Position numbers and translations under genes: made by a program. A DNA stretch of 64,000 nt, from assembly GCA_903916355.1 (NCBI GenBank), contig CAIWWN010000157.1, positions 1 through 64,000 of the forward strand. Reading direction: 5' to 3'. This document shows, piece by piece, positions 9,913 through 18,959 of the stretch. This DNA is from an uncultured Burkholderiales bacterium. GTDB lineage: Bacteria > Pseudomonadota > Gammaproteobacteria > Burkholderiales > Burkholderiaceae_C. Every line of letters starts with the position of its first letter. Within the stretch, counting starts at the first letter, position 1. The notes below the pieces were generated by a model. That model had not been told where the DNA came from. It did no database searches and saw only the letters and a list, made by a program, of their open reading frames with translations.

Positions 9913-10617
9913 ATGTGCGCCCACTACGAATCCTCCCACGACAACGCCCTCCTGAAAAAGCATTTCGGCGTGACCCTGCCCAGCGAACTGGCGCGGCGCG
10001 ATGTGTGGCCGGGCTACTTGAGCACCTTCATTCGGCGCCATGAAAACGCCGATGTGGGTGACGACGCGGTGCCGCCGCGTGAAGCGCTGCTCGGCAGCTT
10101 TGGCCTGATTCCTCATTGGGCCAAAGACAACAAGATCGCCCGCCACACCTACAACGCACGCACCGAAACCGTTGCCGAGAAACCCAGCTTCCGTGATGCC
10201 TGGAAGCGCGCCCAGCATTGCGTCATCCCGGTGCAGTCTTTCTTTGAGCCCGATTGGCGCAGCGGCAAAGCGGTGCCCACGCGCATCGCGTTGGCGAACG
10301 ACGAACCTATGGGTGTGGCCGGACTGTGGGCCCAATGGCGATCACCAGAAGGCGAGACGGTGCACAGCTTCACGATGCTGACGATCAACGCCGACGACCA
10401 CGCGCTGATGCGCAACTTTCACAAACCGCAGGACGAGAAACGCATGATCGTGATCTTGCCGCCTGGGCGCTATGACGATTGGCTACAAGCCAGTGAGAGG
10501 GACAGCGGCGAGTTTCTGCAGGCCTGGCCAGCGGACGGATTGACGGCCGAAGGGCCAGGGAGCAGGGCGCAACCAGGGACGCCAGATGCGGAGCACACCA
10601 CCGCGCCGTTGTTTTAA
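9913..10617 (+). CDS. SOS response-associated peptidase (SRAP, YedK family)
   Basis: A 234-residue SRAP domain protein. In this family the second residue, cysteine, becomes the new N-terminus and forms a thiazolidine crosslink to abasic sites in single-stranded DNA. The start MCAHYE supplies C2; N81 (TYNARTE), E112 (FFEPDW) and H170 (NFHKPQDEKRM) fit the other catalytic positions. The segment between the His and RM is longer than the common HDRMP form. It stands alone; I do not see a clear LexA box upstream. Confidence 0.93.
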   Translation: MCAHYESSHDNALLKKHFGVTLPSELARRDVWPGYLSTFIRRHENADVGDDAVPPREALLGSFGLIPHWAKDNKIARHTYNARTETVAEKPSFRDAWKRAQHCVIPVQSFFEPDWRSGKAVPTRIALANDEPMGVAGLWAQWRSPEGETVHSFTMLTINADDHALMRNFHKPQDEKRMIVILPPGRYDDWLQASERDSGEFLQAWPADGLTAEGPGSRAQPGTPDAEHTTAPLF

Positions 10618-10680
10618 AAGTCTCACGGCGACTTAGCGCTCAGTGCGCGCACGTTGGCGCTTTGCCAACAGCGTCTCGGA

Positions 10681-11076
10681 TTAGGCTGCGCCCTGCAGCA
10701 TCTTGTCTTTAGCCAAAAAATACTTGCGTGCGTAAGCGACCAACTGCGCATCGGTGGGATGGTCCACGGTCTCCACGCCCACCACTTTTTTCACCACATC
10801 AGGGTCATGTGCATGGATGTGTTTGATCAGTTGGAGTTTGGCCTGTGCGGGGCCCACGATCAAAATTTCCGAGGCGCCTTTCAGTGCTTCAACGACTCGG
10901 TGGTAATAGTCCTGATCCTCAGGGGCCCGCCCATCTCCGAGCGTTCCAGCACGTGAGTGAAGTTTGTGGTGTTGATCTTTGGGTTGGATCACAGACTTTT
11001 CCACATCGTCAGGGCTGATGTGCATGACATGCGCCTCAACGTGATCCAGCCAAACCAGCGCATGGTAGTGCGACAT
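10681..11076 (-). CDS. eRF1-domain-like small protein (annotated in relatives as translational machinery protein)
   Basis: A 131-residue cytoplasmic protein with no signal or membrane segment. The order MSHYHALVWLDHVEAHVMHI, then ILIVGPAQAKLQLIKHI and VVGVETVDHPTDAQLVAYAR resembles the third domain of peptide release factor eRF1 and the stand-alone bacterial proteins named translational machinery protein. It is rich in histidine (about 14). The real role is not known. It is convergent with SRAP. Confidence 0.75.
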   Translation of the reverse strand: MSHYHALVWLDHVEAHVMHISPDDVEKSVIQPKDQHHKLHSRAGTLGDGRAPEDQDYYHRVVEALKGASEILIVGPAQAKLQLIKHIHAHDPDVVKKVVGVETVDHPTDAQLVAYARKYFLAKDKMLQGAA

Positions 11077-11204
11077 ACAGTACTTCCTTCTTATATCAAG
11101 TCATGCCTTGCAGTTTGCGGTCCCCGATTCAATTTTTCACTGATACAAGTCAACAGATTCCATCAAAAAGCGAGGGCCACACAAGCAGGTCACAATCGCT
11201 CCCC

Positions 11205-12080
11205 ATGCACATGCCCCGCCGCCGCCGTGACGACTTTGAGGACCACCGGGTCTACGACTATCCGCAGCACTTGCGCGCCGCCATCGAAGACGCGCCCACC
11301 GGTGCGGGTGTTTACGTGTTTCATGGTCAAGAAGGGGATTTGCCGCTGTACATCGGCAAGAGCGTAAACATCCGTTCTCGCCTGCTGTCGCACCTGCGCA
11401 CACCTGACGAAGCGCGCATGCTGCGCCAGACCCAGCGCATCAGCCACATCCGCACGGCGGGAGAGATTGGCGCGTTGCTGCTGGAGGCGCAAATGATCAA
11501 GGCCCAGCACCCGTTGTTCAACCAAAAACTGCGGCGCAACCAAAAACTGCGGCGCAACAAACAACTGTGCAGCCTGCAAATGACGCAGGGCGTGCCCGAG
11601 GTGGTGTACGCCAAAGACATCGACTTTGCGAGCGCGTCCGACCTGTACGGCCTGTTTGCCAGCCGCCATGCTGCGCTCGATGCGTTGCGCGCACTGGCCG
11701 ATCAAAACAAGCTTTGTTATGCCTCCTTGGGTCTGGAAAAGTTGCCGCCCGGCAAAGCCTGCTTTCGCGCTGCGATCCGCCAATGTGCGGGCGTGTGCCG
11801 GGGAGATGAAACGCCCCAGGCGCACAGCGAACGCCTGTTCACCAGCCTGCTCGGCTTGCGGGTGGCGTGCTGGCCGCATGAGGGCGCCATCGGCTTGGTG
11901 GAGCGAGACGCAGAACTCACGCAAATCCACGTGGTGAACCACTGGTGCTATTTGGGCAGCGCCGCCACGCCGGACGAGGCGCGGCAACTGAGCACCTTGG
12001 CGGTGGGCTTTGACGCCGACGGCTACAAAATTTTGTGCCGCCCGGTGCTGACGCGCAGCGTGGAGTTGCTCGTCTTGTAA
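11205..12080 (+). CDS. cho: Cho-type excinuclease (UvrC homologue, GIY-YIG)
   Basis: A 291-residue homologue of the N-terminal half of UvrC, matching E. coli Cho (295 residues) in length. The GIY-YIG nuclease motifs are GVY at 35-37 and YIG at 49-51, with the catalytic arginine in NIRSRL and glutamate E94 in LLEAQMIK. Cho makes the 3' incision in nucleotide excision repair after UvrAB. Residues 107-118 are a perfect duplication of QKLRRN caused by an 18 bp tandem repeat. The start at 11205 is preferred over the open frame from 11103 because it matches family length; the ATG at 11211 is also possible. Confidence 0.88.
   Translation: MHMPRRRRDDFEDHRVYDYPQHLRAAIEDAPTGAGVYVFHGQEGDLPLYIGKSVNIRSRLLSHLRTPDEARMLRQTQRISHIRTAGEIGALLLEAQMIKAQHPLFNQKLRRNQKLRRNKQLCSLQMTQGVPEVVYAKDIDFASASDLYGLFASRHAALDALRALADQNKLCYASLGLEKLPPGKACFRAAIRQCAGVCRGDETPQAHSERLFTSLLGLRVACWPHEGAIGLVERDAELTQIHVVNHWCYLGSAATPDEARQLSTLAVGFDADGYKILCRPVLTRSVELLVL
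11523..11558 (+). repeat. 18 bp perfect tandem duplication inside cho
   Basis: Two exact copies (11523-11540 and 11541-11558) of CAAAAACTGCGGCGCAAC, in frame, each coding QKLRRN. It adds six residues just after the catalytic nuclease core. Confidence 0.97.
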
Positions 12081-12086
12081 GCCGCG

Positions 12087-13748
12087 TTAATGCACCACCA
12101 TGCTGGTGAATGGCCACACATACGCTTGCAGCGTCACAAAGCCCCCGACCAGACAGGCCAGGGCGATGGAGTGGAAAAACACATAGCGAAGAATGTCGCC
12201 TTCATGGTCGAACCAGCGCGTGGCCGTGGAGGCCACAACGATGGACTGCGCGTCGATCATCTTGCCCATCACGCCGCCCGAGCTGTTGGCCGCGCCCATC
12301 AGGTTGGGCGACAAGCCCAGCTGCTCGGCCGCCACTTTTTGCATGCCGCCAAACAGCACGTTAGACGCCGTGTCCGAGCCCGTCATGGCCACGCCCAACC
12401 AACCCATCAAGGTACCAAAGAAGGGGTAGAACACGCCGCTGTTGGCAAAGGCCAGCCCCAGCGTGGTGTCGGTGCCTGAGTAGCGGGTCAAGGTGCCCAG
12501 CGCCAGCATCAACACGATGGTCAAGAGCGAGTAACGCACCAACCAAAAAGTGCGCAGGTAGTTGCCGACGATTTCGATCGGGTTGTACTTCATCACCAGC
12601 GCGCCGACGATGGCCGACAACAAAATGCCGGTGCCGGTGGCCGACAACAGATTGAGCGTGTAGACCGCCGCCTCGGGGTGCGGCGTGGTCACCACCGGTG
12701 GCACTTTCATGATCAGGTTGTGCAAGCCGTCGATGGGAAAAGCGGGTGCGTAAAGTTTGTTCAGGTAGGACTTGAAGTCAGGTAACCCCCACACAAAAAC
12801 GAACACCGACAAAATGACCCAAGGTGTCCAAGCGCGAAGCAACTCGGCCTGGCTATGGCGCACGATAGCTTGCGGCTCTTTGGCCTCATGCGCGCTCATA
12901 TCGTGGCCGCGCATGGAAGGCGAGGTCCACAGTTGCTCGGGTTGCCACACGCGTAAAAACAAAATCAACGAACCCATCGAGACGATGGCCGCAACGATGT
13001 CCACCAACTCAGGGCCAATGAAGTTGGAAACCAGGTACTGCGGGATCGCAAAGGACAGGCCAGTGACCAACAAGGCGGGCCAGATTTCCATCATCGCCTT
13101 GCGACCGGCAAAGGCCCAGATCAACCAGAACGGCACCAAGAGCGAGAAGAAGGGCAACTGGCGCCCGATCATGGCGGTGACCTGCATCAGGTCGTAACCG
13201 TGTACCTTGGCCAAGGTGATGACCGGCGTGCCCAGCGCACCAAACGCGACCGGCGCGGTGTTGGCAATCAAGCTCAGCCCCGAAGCCGCCAGCGGCGAGA
13301 ACCCCAGGCCAATCAAAATACCGGCCGTCACCGCCACGGGCGTTCCAAAACCGGCCGCGCCTTCAAAGAAAGCACCAAAGCAAAACGCGATCAACAGCAG
13401 TTGCAAACGCCGGTCTTCGGTGATGCCTGAGAGCGAGTCTTGCAAAATTTTGAAACTGCCGTTCTTCTCCGCCAACTGCTGCAAGAAGATGATGTTCAGC
13501 ACGATCCAGCCAATCGGCAGCAGGCCGGTAAAGCCACCGTACATGGCGGCCTTGCCGGCCATCTCAGCGGGCATGCCGTAGGCCAAAACGGCCACCAACA
13601 CCGCAGCCACAAGGCCCATGCCCGCCGCGATGTGCGCTTTGATGTGAAAGAAGCCGAGGGCGGCCAACATCACCACCACGGGAATCGCTGCCAGCGCCGT
13701 CGAAATGATCATGTTGCCGAAAGGGTCGTATATTTGTTGCCAGGCCAT
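12087..13748 (-). CDS. lldP: L-lactate permease (LctP/LldP family)
   Basis: A 553-residue inner-membrane symporter with about 12-14 hydrophobic spans. Family segments FCFGAFFEGAAGFGTPVAV, NTAPVAFGALGTP and the C-terminal NSSGGVMGKMIDAQSIVVA are all present. Such carriers take up L-lactate, D-lactate or glycolate with protons. The only candidate oxidase in the window is the FAD dehydrogenase at 61-62.5 kb, so the two are not an operon. It is convergent with cho, with a 6 bp gap. Confidence 0.95.
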   Translation of the reverse strand: MAWQQIYDPFGNMIISTALAAIPVVVMLAALGFFHIKAHIAAGMGLVAAVLVAVLAYGMPAEMAGKAAMYGGFTGLLPIGWIVLNIIFLQQLAEKNGSFKILQDSLSGITEDRRLQLLLIAFCFGAFFEGAAGFGTPVAVTAGILIGLGFSPLAASGLSLIANTAPVAFGALGTPVITLAKVHGYDLMQVTAMIGRQLPFFSLLVPFWLIWAFAGRKAMMEIWPALLVTGLSFAIPQYLVSNFIGPELVDIVAAIVSMGSLILFLRVWQPEQLWTSPSMRGHDMSAHEAKEPQAIVRHSQAELLRAWTPWVILSVFVFVWGLPDFKSYLNKLYAPAFPIDGLHNLIMKVPPVVTTPHPEAAVYTLNLLSATGTGILLSAIVGALVMKYNPIEIVGNYLRTFWLVRYSLLTIVLMLALGTLTRYSGTDTTLGLAFANSGVFYPFFGTLMGWLGVAMTGSDTASNVLFGGMQKVAAEQLGLSPNLMGAANSSGGVMGKMIDAQSIVVASTATRWFDHEGDILRYVFFHSIALACLVGGFVTLQAYVWPFTSMVVH

Positions 13749-13800
13749 GCTTGTATCCGTTGATGCTGATCAAGAGGCGAATTCTCAATGGCCTTCATTC

Positions 13801-14643
13801 ATGTCTACTTGTCCTACGTCAATGTTCATCTTTTTATCCATTCGGACAAGCGCTGTGGGGCTTGCATTCACTGCTCTGGTGTTGGGCGCCGCCGCGCCCG
13901 CACTGGCGCTGAGCGGTCCCGAATGTCTGCGCCAGGCCTACCCCGAGTTTTGGGCGCCGCAAGTGAACGCTGCGGCAGATCAGACCTTGGTCAGTGTCAC
14001 GGGTCAGCGCTTTGAGTTTGACGAACACAAGGACCACCTGCCGCACGCACCATTGCTGAACCAAGCCGACCTGAAAACCCAAATGGCGCAGCCTTATGCC
14101 GCAGGCTTTCCGGCCACACCGCCGCTGCGCAACCAAGACCCGGGCCGCATGCGCGCACAGCCCTTCTTTTTGGCCTTGTACGGCGCCACGCCCACCGAAG
14201 TGCAGCGCCACTTGGTGGCCGTGCCCTGGGCACCGAACGGCCGCAGCTTGGCCTTCACTCGCCTGAACGGCGCAGCCCAAGCCTTAGAACGGGTGGGCCT
14301 CACACTGGCGCAAGAAGAGTCCACGGCCGCCTATGTGCGCCAACCTGCGGGCAGCTTTTACTGGCGCGGCATTGCCGGCGCGCCGCACCTGAGCGTGCAC
14401 GCCTTTGGCGCTGCGGTGGACTTCACCCTGCCGCACGGCCTGGGCCGCTACTGGCAATGGAGCGGCTGCACCGAAGAGGGCGCCTGCCCCTACCCGGCCG
14501 CGGTGCTGAAAGACCCCGCGCTGCAACGCGTGGTCACAGTCTTTGAACAAGAAGGCTTTATTTGGGGCGGCAAATGGGCGCACTTTGACACGGTGCACTT
14601 TGAATACCGGCCTGAGCTGGTCGGGCCGGCGTGTTCGCGCTGA
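13801..14643 (+). CDS. exported M15-family D-Ala-D-Ala carboxypeptidase-like / extensin-like protein
   Basis: A protein of about 280 residues with a signal peptide (hydrophobic run ending LGAAAPALA) and a C-terminal zinc peptidase domain of the M15/VanY type: HLSVHAFGAAVDF carries the SxHxxGxAxD zinc site, and WAHFDTVHFEYRP the last histidine ligand. It should trim peptidoglycan peptides in the periplasm. Neither ATG at 13801 nor at 13822 has a strong ribosome site; 13822 gives a shorter, more usual signal peptide, so the start is uncertain. It diverges from the lactate permease and ends 35 bp from the RND pump. Confidence 0.8.
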   Translation: MSTCPTSMFIFLSIRTSAVGLAFTALVLGAAAPALALSGPECLRQAYPEFWAPQVNAAADQTLVSVTGQRFEFDEHKDHLPHAPLLNQADLKTQMAQPYAAGFPATPPLRNQDPGRMRAQPFFLALYGATPTEVQRHLVAVPWAPNGRSLAFTRLNGAAQALERVGLTLAQEESTAAYVRQPAGSFYWRGIAGAPHLSVHAFGAAVDFTLPHGLGRYWQWSGCTEEGACPYPAAVLKDPALQRVVTVFEQEGFIWGGKWAHFDTVHFEYRPELVGPACSR

Positions 14644-14677
14644 GCGTGGTGAGCGCGATGGACTCTTCAGGCTGCGT

Positions 14678-17600
14678 TCAATGCTTTTGCAAACGCTTGA
14701 ATACCCGCCCCGCCCACTGCCCCAAATCATCCAGGTAAGTGAACACCACCGGGATCACCAGCAGGCTGAGCACGGTGCTGGTGATCAGGCCGCCGATGAC
14801 GGCAATCGCCATCGGCGAGCGAAAGCTGGTGTCGGCGCTGCCCCAGCCGAAGGCAATGGGCAGCATGCCCGCGCCCATGGCGATGGTGGTCATCACGATC
14901 GGACGGGCGCGTTTATGGCAAGCGTCCATCAGCGCGTCCCAGCGGTTCATGCCAGGCACGGCAGCTTGGCCGTCATGCGCGGGGCGGCCGCGCCGCGCTT
15001 CAATCGCGTACTCCACCAACAAGATGGAGTTTTTGGTGGCCACGCCCATCAGCATGATCAAACCAATCAGCGACGGCATGGAGAAACTTTTTTGCGCCAA
15101 CAGCAGGCCCACAAAGGCCCCGCCGAGTGACAAGGGCAGCGCCGCCAAAATCGTGACCGGGTGCAAAAAGCCTTTGAACAGCAGCACCAGCACGATGTAG
15201 ATGCACAGCACGCCAATCATCATGGCCAGGCCGAAACTGGCAAAGAGTTCGCCCATGACTTCGGCGTCGCCCACCTCCACCACCCGCACGCCGGGCGGCA
15301 GGCTTTGCAAGGAGGGCAGTTGTTGCACGGCTTGCGTCACGTCACCCAGCGGCATGCCGGACAACTCGATCTCAAAGTTGATGTTGCGCTGGCGGTCATA
15401 GCGGTCGATCACCGCCGGGCCACCGGCCACCTCGATACTCGCCACTTGCGACAGCATCACCGGGCCACGGCTGCCGGGCACCATCAGGCGTTCGAGCACG
15501 CCCAGGTCTTTGCGCGCATCGGCATCGAGCTTGACGACGATGGGCACCTGGCGCTGCGACAAGTTCAGCTTAGGCAGCGCCGCGTCGTAGTCACCCAGCG
15601 TAGCGACGCGTAGCGTGTCGCTGATGGCGGCACTGGTCACGCCCAGGTCGGCGGCTTTGGCAAAGTCAGGGCGCACCGCGATCTCGGGCCGCACCAAGCT
15701 GGCGGTCGACGCAATGGAGCCCAGGCCTTGGATGGTGCGCAGATCTTTCTCCACCGCCATGGCGGTGCTTTGCAAAGCCAAGGGGTCTTCGCCGGTCAGC
15801 ACCAAAATGTATTTCTCGCCCGAGCCACCCAGGCCGACCTTGGTGCGCACACCGGGCAGGGGCTGCAGCGCGGTACGAATGTGGTCTTCAATCACCTGCT
15901 TGCGCGGGCGTGTGCCACGCTCGCTGAGCTGGATGGTCAGCGTGGCTTTGCGCACCTCGGCCGCGCCGCTGCCGGCAAACGGATCGGTGCCCGCGCTGCC
16001 GCCACCGATGGTGGTGTAAATGCTTTTCACGTCAGCCACTTGCATCAGCAACTGGCGCGCCTGCTCGGCGCTGGCCTGGGTTTGCGTGAGCGTCGAGCCC
16101 GGGGGCAGCTCCACATAGACCTGGGTTTGCGAGTTGTCGTCCGGCGGAATAAAGCCCTTGGGCAACAGCGGCACCAGCATGATGGAGCCCACGAAAAACA
16201 CCGTGGCCAAAAACATAGTGACCAGCCGGTGGCGGGTACACCAAGCCACCCAGCCCATGTAACGCGTCAGCCACTTCGGTTCATGGGCGACGCCGACGAT
16301 GGGCTTCATGATGTAAGCCGCCATCATGGGCGTGAGCACGCGCGCCACCACCAAAGAGGCGAACACCGCCAGCGACGCGGTCCAGCCAAACTGTTTGAAA
16401 AACTTGCCCGGAATCCCGGCCATGAAGGCCGTGGGCAAGAACACCGCGATCAGAGTGAAGGTGGTGGCAATCACCGCCAAGCCAATCTCGTCGGCCGCTT
16501 CCATGGCGGCTTGGTAAGGGGTCTTGCCCATGCGCAAATGGCGCACGATGTTTTCCACTTCGACGATCGCGTCGTCCACCAAAATGCCGATCACCAGCGA
16601 CAGCGCCAAGAGCGTGACCACGTTGATGGAAAAGCCCAGATACGCCATGCCAATGAAGGCCGGAATCACAGACAAGGGCAGCGCCACCGCCGAGACAAAG
16701 GTGGCGCGAAAATCGCGCAAGAACAGCCAGACCACCAGCACCGCCAAGATCGCGCCCTCGTACAGCAGGTGCAGGGAGCCGGTGTATTCCTCCTCCACCG
16801 GGGTCACAAAGTCAAAGGCTTCGGTGATCTCGATGTCGGGGTTTTTCAGCCTGAAATCGGCCAAGGCCTGGCGCACCAAACGGCCCACGGCCACCTCGCT
16901 CTCGCCTTTGCTGCGCACCACCTCAAAGCCGACCACGGGCGTGCCGTTCAAACTCGCGGCCGAGCGCAAGTCGGCCAGGGTGTCGCTCACGGTGGCAATT
17001 TGGTCTAGCCGAACACGGCCTGCGCGTGCCGTGGCCAGCTCGATTTGCCCCACCTCTTGCGCAGTCTTGACCGTGGCCAGGGTGCGCACCGGTTGCTCGC
17101 CGACCCCTAAGTCCATGCGGCCACCGGAGCCTTCTTGCTGCACTTGTTTGAGTTGGCGCGACACCTCAGAGGCGGTGATGCCCAGCGCTTGCAAGCGGTT
17201 CACATCCAGCGCAATACGCACCTCACGCGTCACGCCGCCCACGCGGTTCACCGCGCCCACACCGCGCAGCGACAAGAGTTTGCGGGTGATGTCGTTGTCC
17301 ACCAACCACGACAGCGCCTCGTCGTCCATGCGCGTGGAGCGCACGGTGTAGGCCAGCACTGGGGTGCCAGCCAGATTGAGTTTTTGCACAATCGGGTCGC
17401 GCAGGTCGCTGGGCAAATCAGCGCGAACGCCTTGAATGGCCGAGCGCACATCGTCCACCGCTTCTTGCACCGGTTTTTCCAAGCGGAACTCGGCGGTGAT
17501 CGATACCACGCCGTCTTGCACTTTGGTGGTGATGTGCTTCAAGCCCTGCAAGGGGGCCAGCGCGTTTTCAAGCTTGCGCGCCACATCGGTTTCCAGCTGC

Positions 17601-17773
17601 GAAGGCGCTACGCCCGGCAGGCTGGCCGTGATGCTGATGGTGGGCAAATCCAAATCGGGAAAGTTCTGCACTTTCATCGAGCCAAAGGCGATGAAGCCCG
17701 CCACCGACAACAGCACAAACAGCATGACCGCCGGGATCGGGTTGCGGATTGACCAAGAAGAGACGTTGAGCAT
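14678..17773 (-). CDS. RND multidrug efflux permease (AcrB/HAE1 type)
   Basis: A 1031-residue inner-membrane proton antiporter. It has the usual RND layout: a first span (PAVMLFVLLSVAGFIAFGSM), a large periplasmic porter domain, six spans, a second porter domain and the last five spans. The proton-relay aspartate pair is in SLVIGILVDDAIVEVENI near residue 400, which marks the hydrophobe/amphiphile (HAE1) rather than the metal subfamily. Its periplasmic adaptor gene lies 9 bp upstream in the same direction. No outer-membrane channel gene is present, so it must use a TolC-like partner from elsewhere. Confidence 0.96.
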   Translation of the reverse strand: MLNVSSWSIRNPIPAVMLFVLLSVAGFIAFGSMKVQNFPDLDLPTISITASLPGVAPSQLETDVARKLENALAPLQGLKHITTKVQDGVVSITAEFRLEKPVQEAVDDVRSAIQGVRADLPSDLRDPIVQKLNLAGTPVLAYTVRSTRMDDEALSWLVDNDITRKLLSLRGVGAVNRVGGVTREVRIALDVNRLQALGITASEVSRQLKQVQQEGSGGRMDLGVGEQPVRTLATVKTAQEVGQIELATARAGRVRLDQIATVSDTLADLRSAASLNGTPVVGFEVVRSKGESEVAVGRLVRQALADFRLKNPDIEITEAFDFVTPVEEEYTGSLHLLYEGAILAVLVVWLFLRDFRATFVSAVALPLSVIPAFIGMAYLGFSINVVTLLALSLVIGILVDDAIVEVENIVRHLRMGKTPYQAAMEAADEIGLAVIATTFTLIAVFLPTAFMAGIPGKFFKQFGWTASLAVFASLVVARVLTPMMAAYIMKPIVGVAHEPKWLTRYMGWVAWCTRHRLVTMFLATVFFVGSIMLVPLLPKGFIPPDDNSQTQVYVELPPGSTLTQTQASAEQARQLLMQVADVKSIYTTIGGGSAGTDPFAGSGAAEVRKATLTIQLSERGTRPRKQVIEDHIRTALQPLPGVRTKVGLGGSGEKYILVLTGEDPLALQSTAMAVEKDLRTIQGLGSIASTASLVRPEIAVRPDFAKAADLGVTSAAISDTLRVATLGDYDAALPKLNLSQRQVPIVVKLDADARKDLGVLERLMVPGSRGPVMLSQVASIEVAGGPAVIDRYDRQRNINFEIELSGMPLGDVTQAVQQLPSLQSLPPGVRVVEVGDAEVMGELFASFGLAMMIGVLCIYIVLVLLFKGFLHPVTILAALPLSLGGAFVGLLLAQKSFSMPSLIGLIMLMGVATKNSILLVEYAIEARRGRPAHDGQAAVPGMNRWDALMDACHKRARPIVMTTIAMGAGMLPIAFGWGSADTSFRSPMAIAVIGGLITSTVLSLLVIPVVFTYLDDLGQWAGRVFKRLQKH

Positions 17774-17782
17774 GGCAGTCTC

Positions 17783-18898
17783 TTACTTGCTTGCGGGAGC
17801 CACTGGGGGGCTGGCGCTCACCACACGCACCGTGTCGCCGTGGTTCAAAAACGCCCCGCCACTGACCACCACCTGCGCCTCCGGCGGCAGGCCGCTCAGC
17901 ACTTCCATGCGGTCACCGTTCAAGCGACCGGTGCGCACCTTGAGCTGGCTGACCTTGTGGTCGGCGCCCACGGTGTAGATGTAGCTGAAACCATCACGCA
18001 CCACCACCGCGGTTTGCGGCACGGTCAGCGCTTGCAGCGCCTGGCTCTGGGCCAACGTGATCTCGCCTTTGGCGTACATGCCCGCGCGGGCGCTGCCGGT
18101 ATTGGCCGGGACGTCCACGTACACCAGGGCGTTGCGGGTTTGCGCGTCGACCGAAGGCGCCACCATGCGCACCTTGCCTTGCAACACTTGACCACTGGCG
18201 GCGGTGATCTGCGCCAAAGCACCGACTTGCACGCGGCCAATGTCGGCGGCGGTGACTTCGGCGCGCCATTCCAAGCGGCCTTGGCGAATCAAACGGAACA
18301 ATTCGGTGCCCGCGCCCACCACGCTGCCCACCGTGGCTTGGCGCGCCGAAATCACGCCAGCGTCAGGCGCCTTGACAGTGGTTTGCGCCACCCGCAGTTG
18401 CTGCAACTGCACCAGGGCGCGCGCCGATTGCACACGGGCTTGCGCCGACACCTCGGTGGCCAGTGCCTGACTCAGCTGCGCGCTGCTGTAAAACCCTTGC
18501 TGCTGCAAAGCACGGGCGCGCTCGGCCTGGACCTTGGTTTCTTGCGCGCTGGCCGTGGCCTCGGCCAAGCTGCCTTCGGCCTGCGCCAGTTCTGCGCGCA
18601 GCGTGTCGGACTGCAAAGTGGCCAACACATCGCCGCGCTGCACCCGGTCGCCCACATTCACGCGCACCTCGGTGATTTTCAAACCGTTGGCTTCAGCGCC
18701 CACCACGGCTTCTTGCCAGGCGGCCAAGGAGCCGTTGGCTTGCAAACGCTGCACCATTGAGCCGGATTGCGGTGGCGCCACGATGACGGTCAGGCTGGGC
18801 TTGACACTGACTGCTGGACTTGGATTTTTCTCTTGCGCCCACAAAGGCATTGCACACAGGCCCCACATCAGGCCCACCGTCCAAACTGATTTCTGCAT
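17783..18898 (-). CDS. efflux RND periplasmic adaptor (MFP)
   Basis: A 371-residue membrane-fusion protein with a cleavable signal peptide (residues 1-21, ending PLWA). The order is lipoyl-like strand, alpha-helical hairpin rich in Ala, Gln and Glu (about residues 105-165), then lipoyl return (VKAPDAGVISAR), beta-barrel and membrane-proximal domain. It links the inner pump to an outer-membrane channel. It is the first gene of the two-gene efflux operon. No regulator is adjacent; glnE follows convergently in tandem on the same strand upstream. Confidence 0.94.
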   Translation of the reverse strand: MQKSVWTVGLMWGLCAMPLWAQEKNPSPAVSVKPSLTVIVAPPQSGSMVQRLQANGSLAAWQEAVVGAEANGLKITEVRVNVGDRVQRGDVLATLQSDTLRAELAQAEGSLAEATASAQETKVQAERARALQQQGFYSSAQLSQALATEVSAQARVQSARALVQLQQLRVAQTTVKAPDAGVISARQATVGSVVGAGTELFRLIRQGRLEWRAEVTAADIGRVQVGALAQITAASGQVLQGKVRMVAPSVDAQTRNALVYVDVPANTGSARAGMYAKGEITLAQSQALQALTVPQTAVVVRDGFSYIYTVGADHKVSQLKVRTGRLNGDRMEVLSGLPPEAQVVVSGGAFLNHGDTVRVVSASPPVAPASK

Positions 18899-18959
18899 GG
18901 TTCAATTCACTTCAATAGATTCGCTTGATTTTATTCGTCGCCCAAGCGCTAAGCTGTGT

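Noticed and set aside
10653-10669. Hairpin GTTGGC/GCCAAC between SRAP and the eRF1-like gene
   Set aside because: Six-base stem with no T tract; could be chance.
11140-11156. LexA-like CTG-N-CAG upstream of cho
   Set aside because: The spacing is N11 rather than N10 and the interior is not the TATA-like run of an SOS box.
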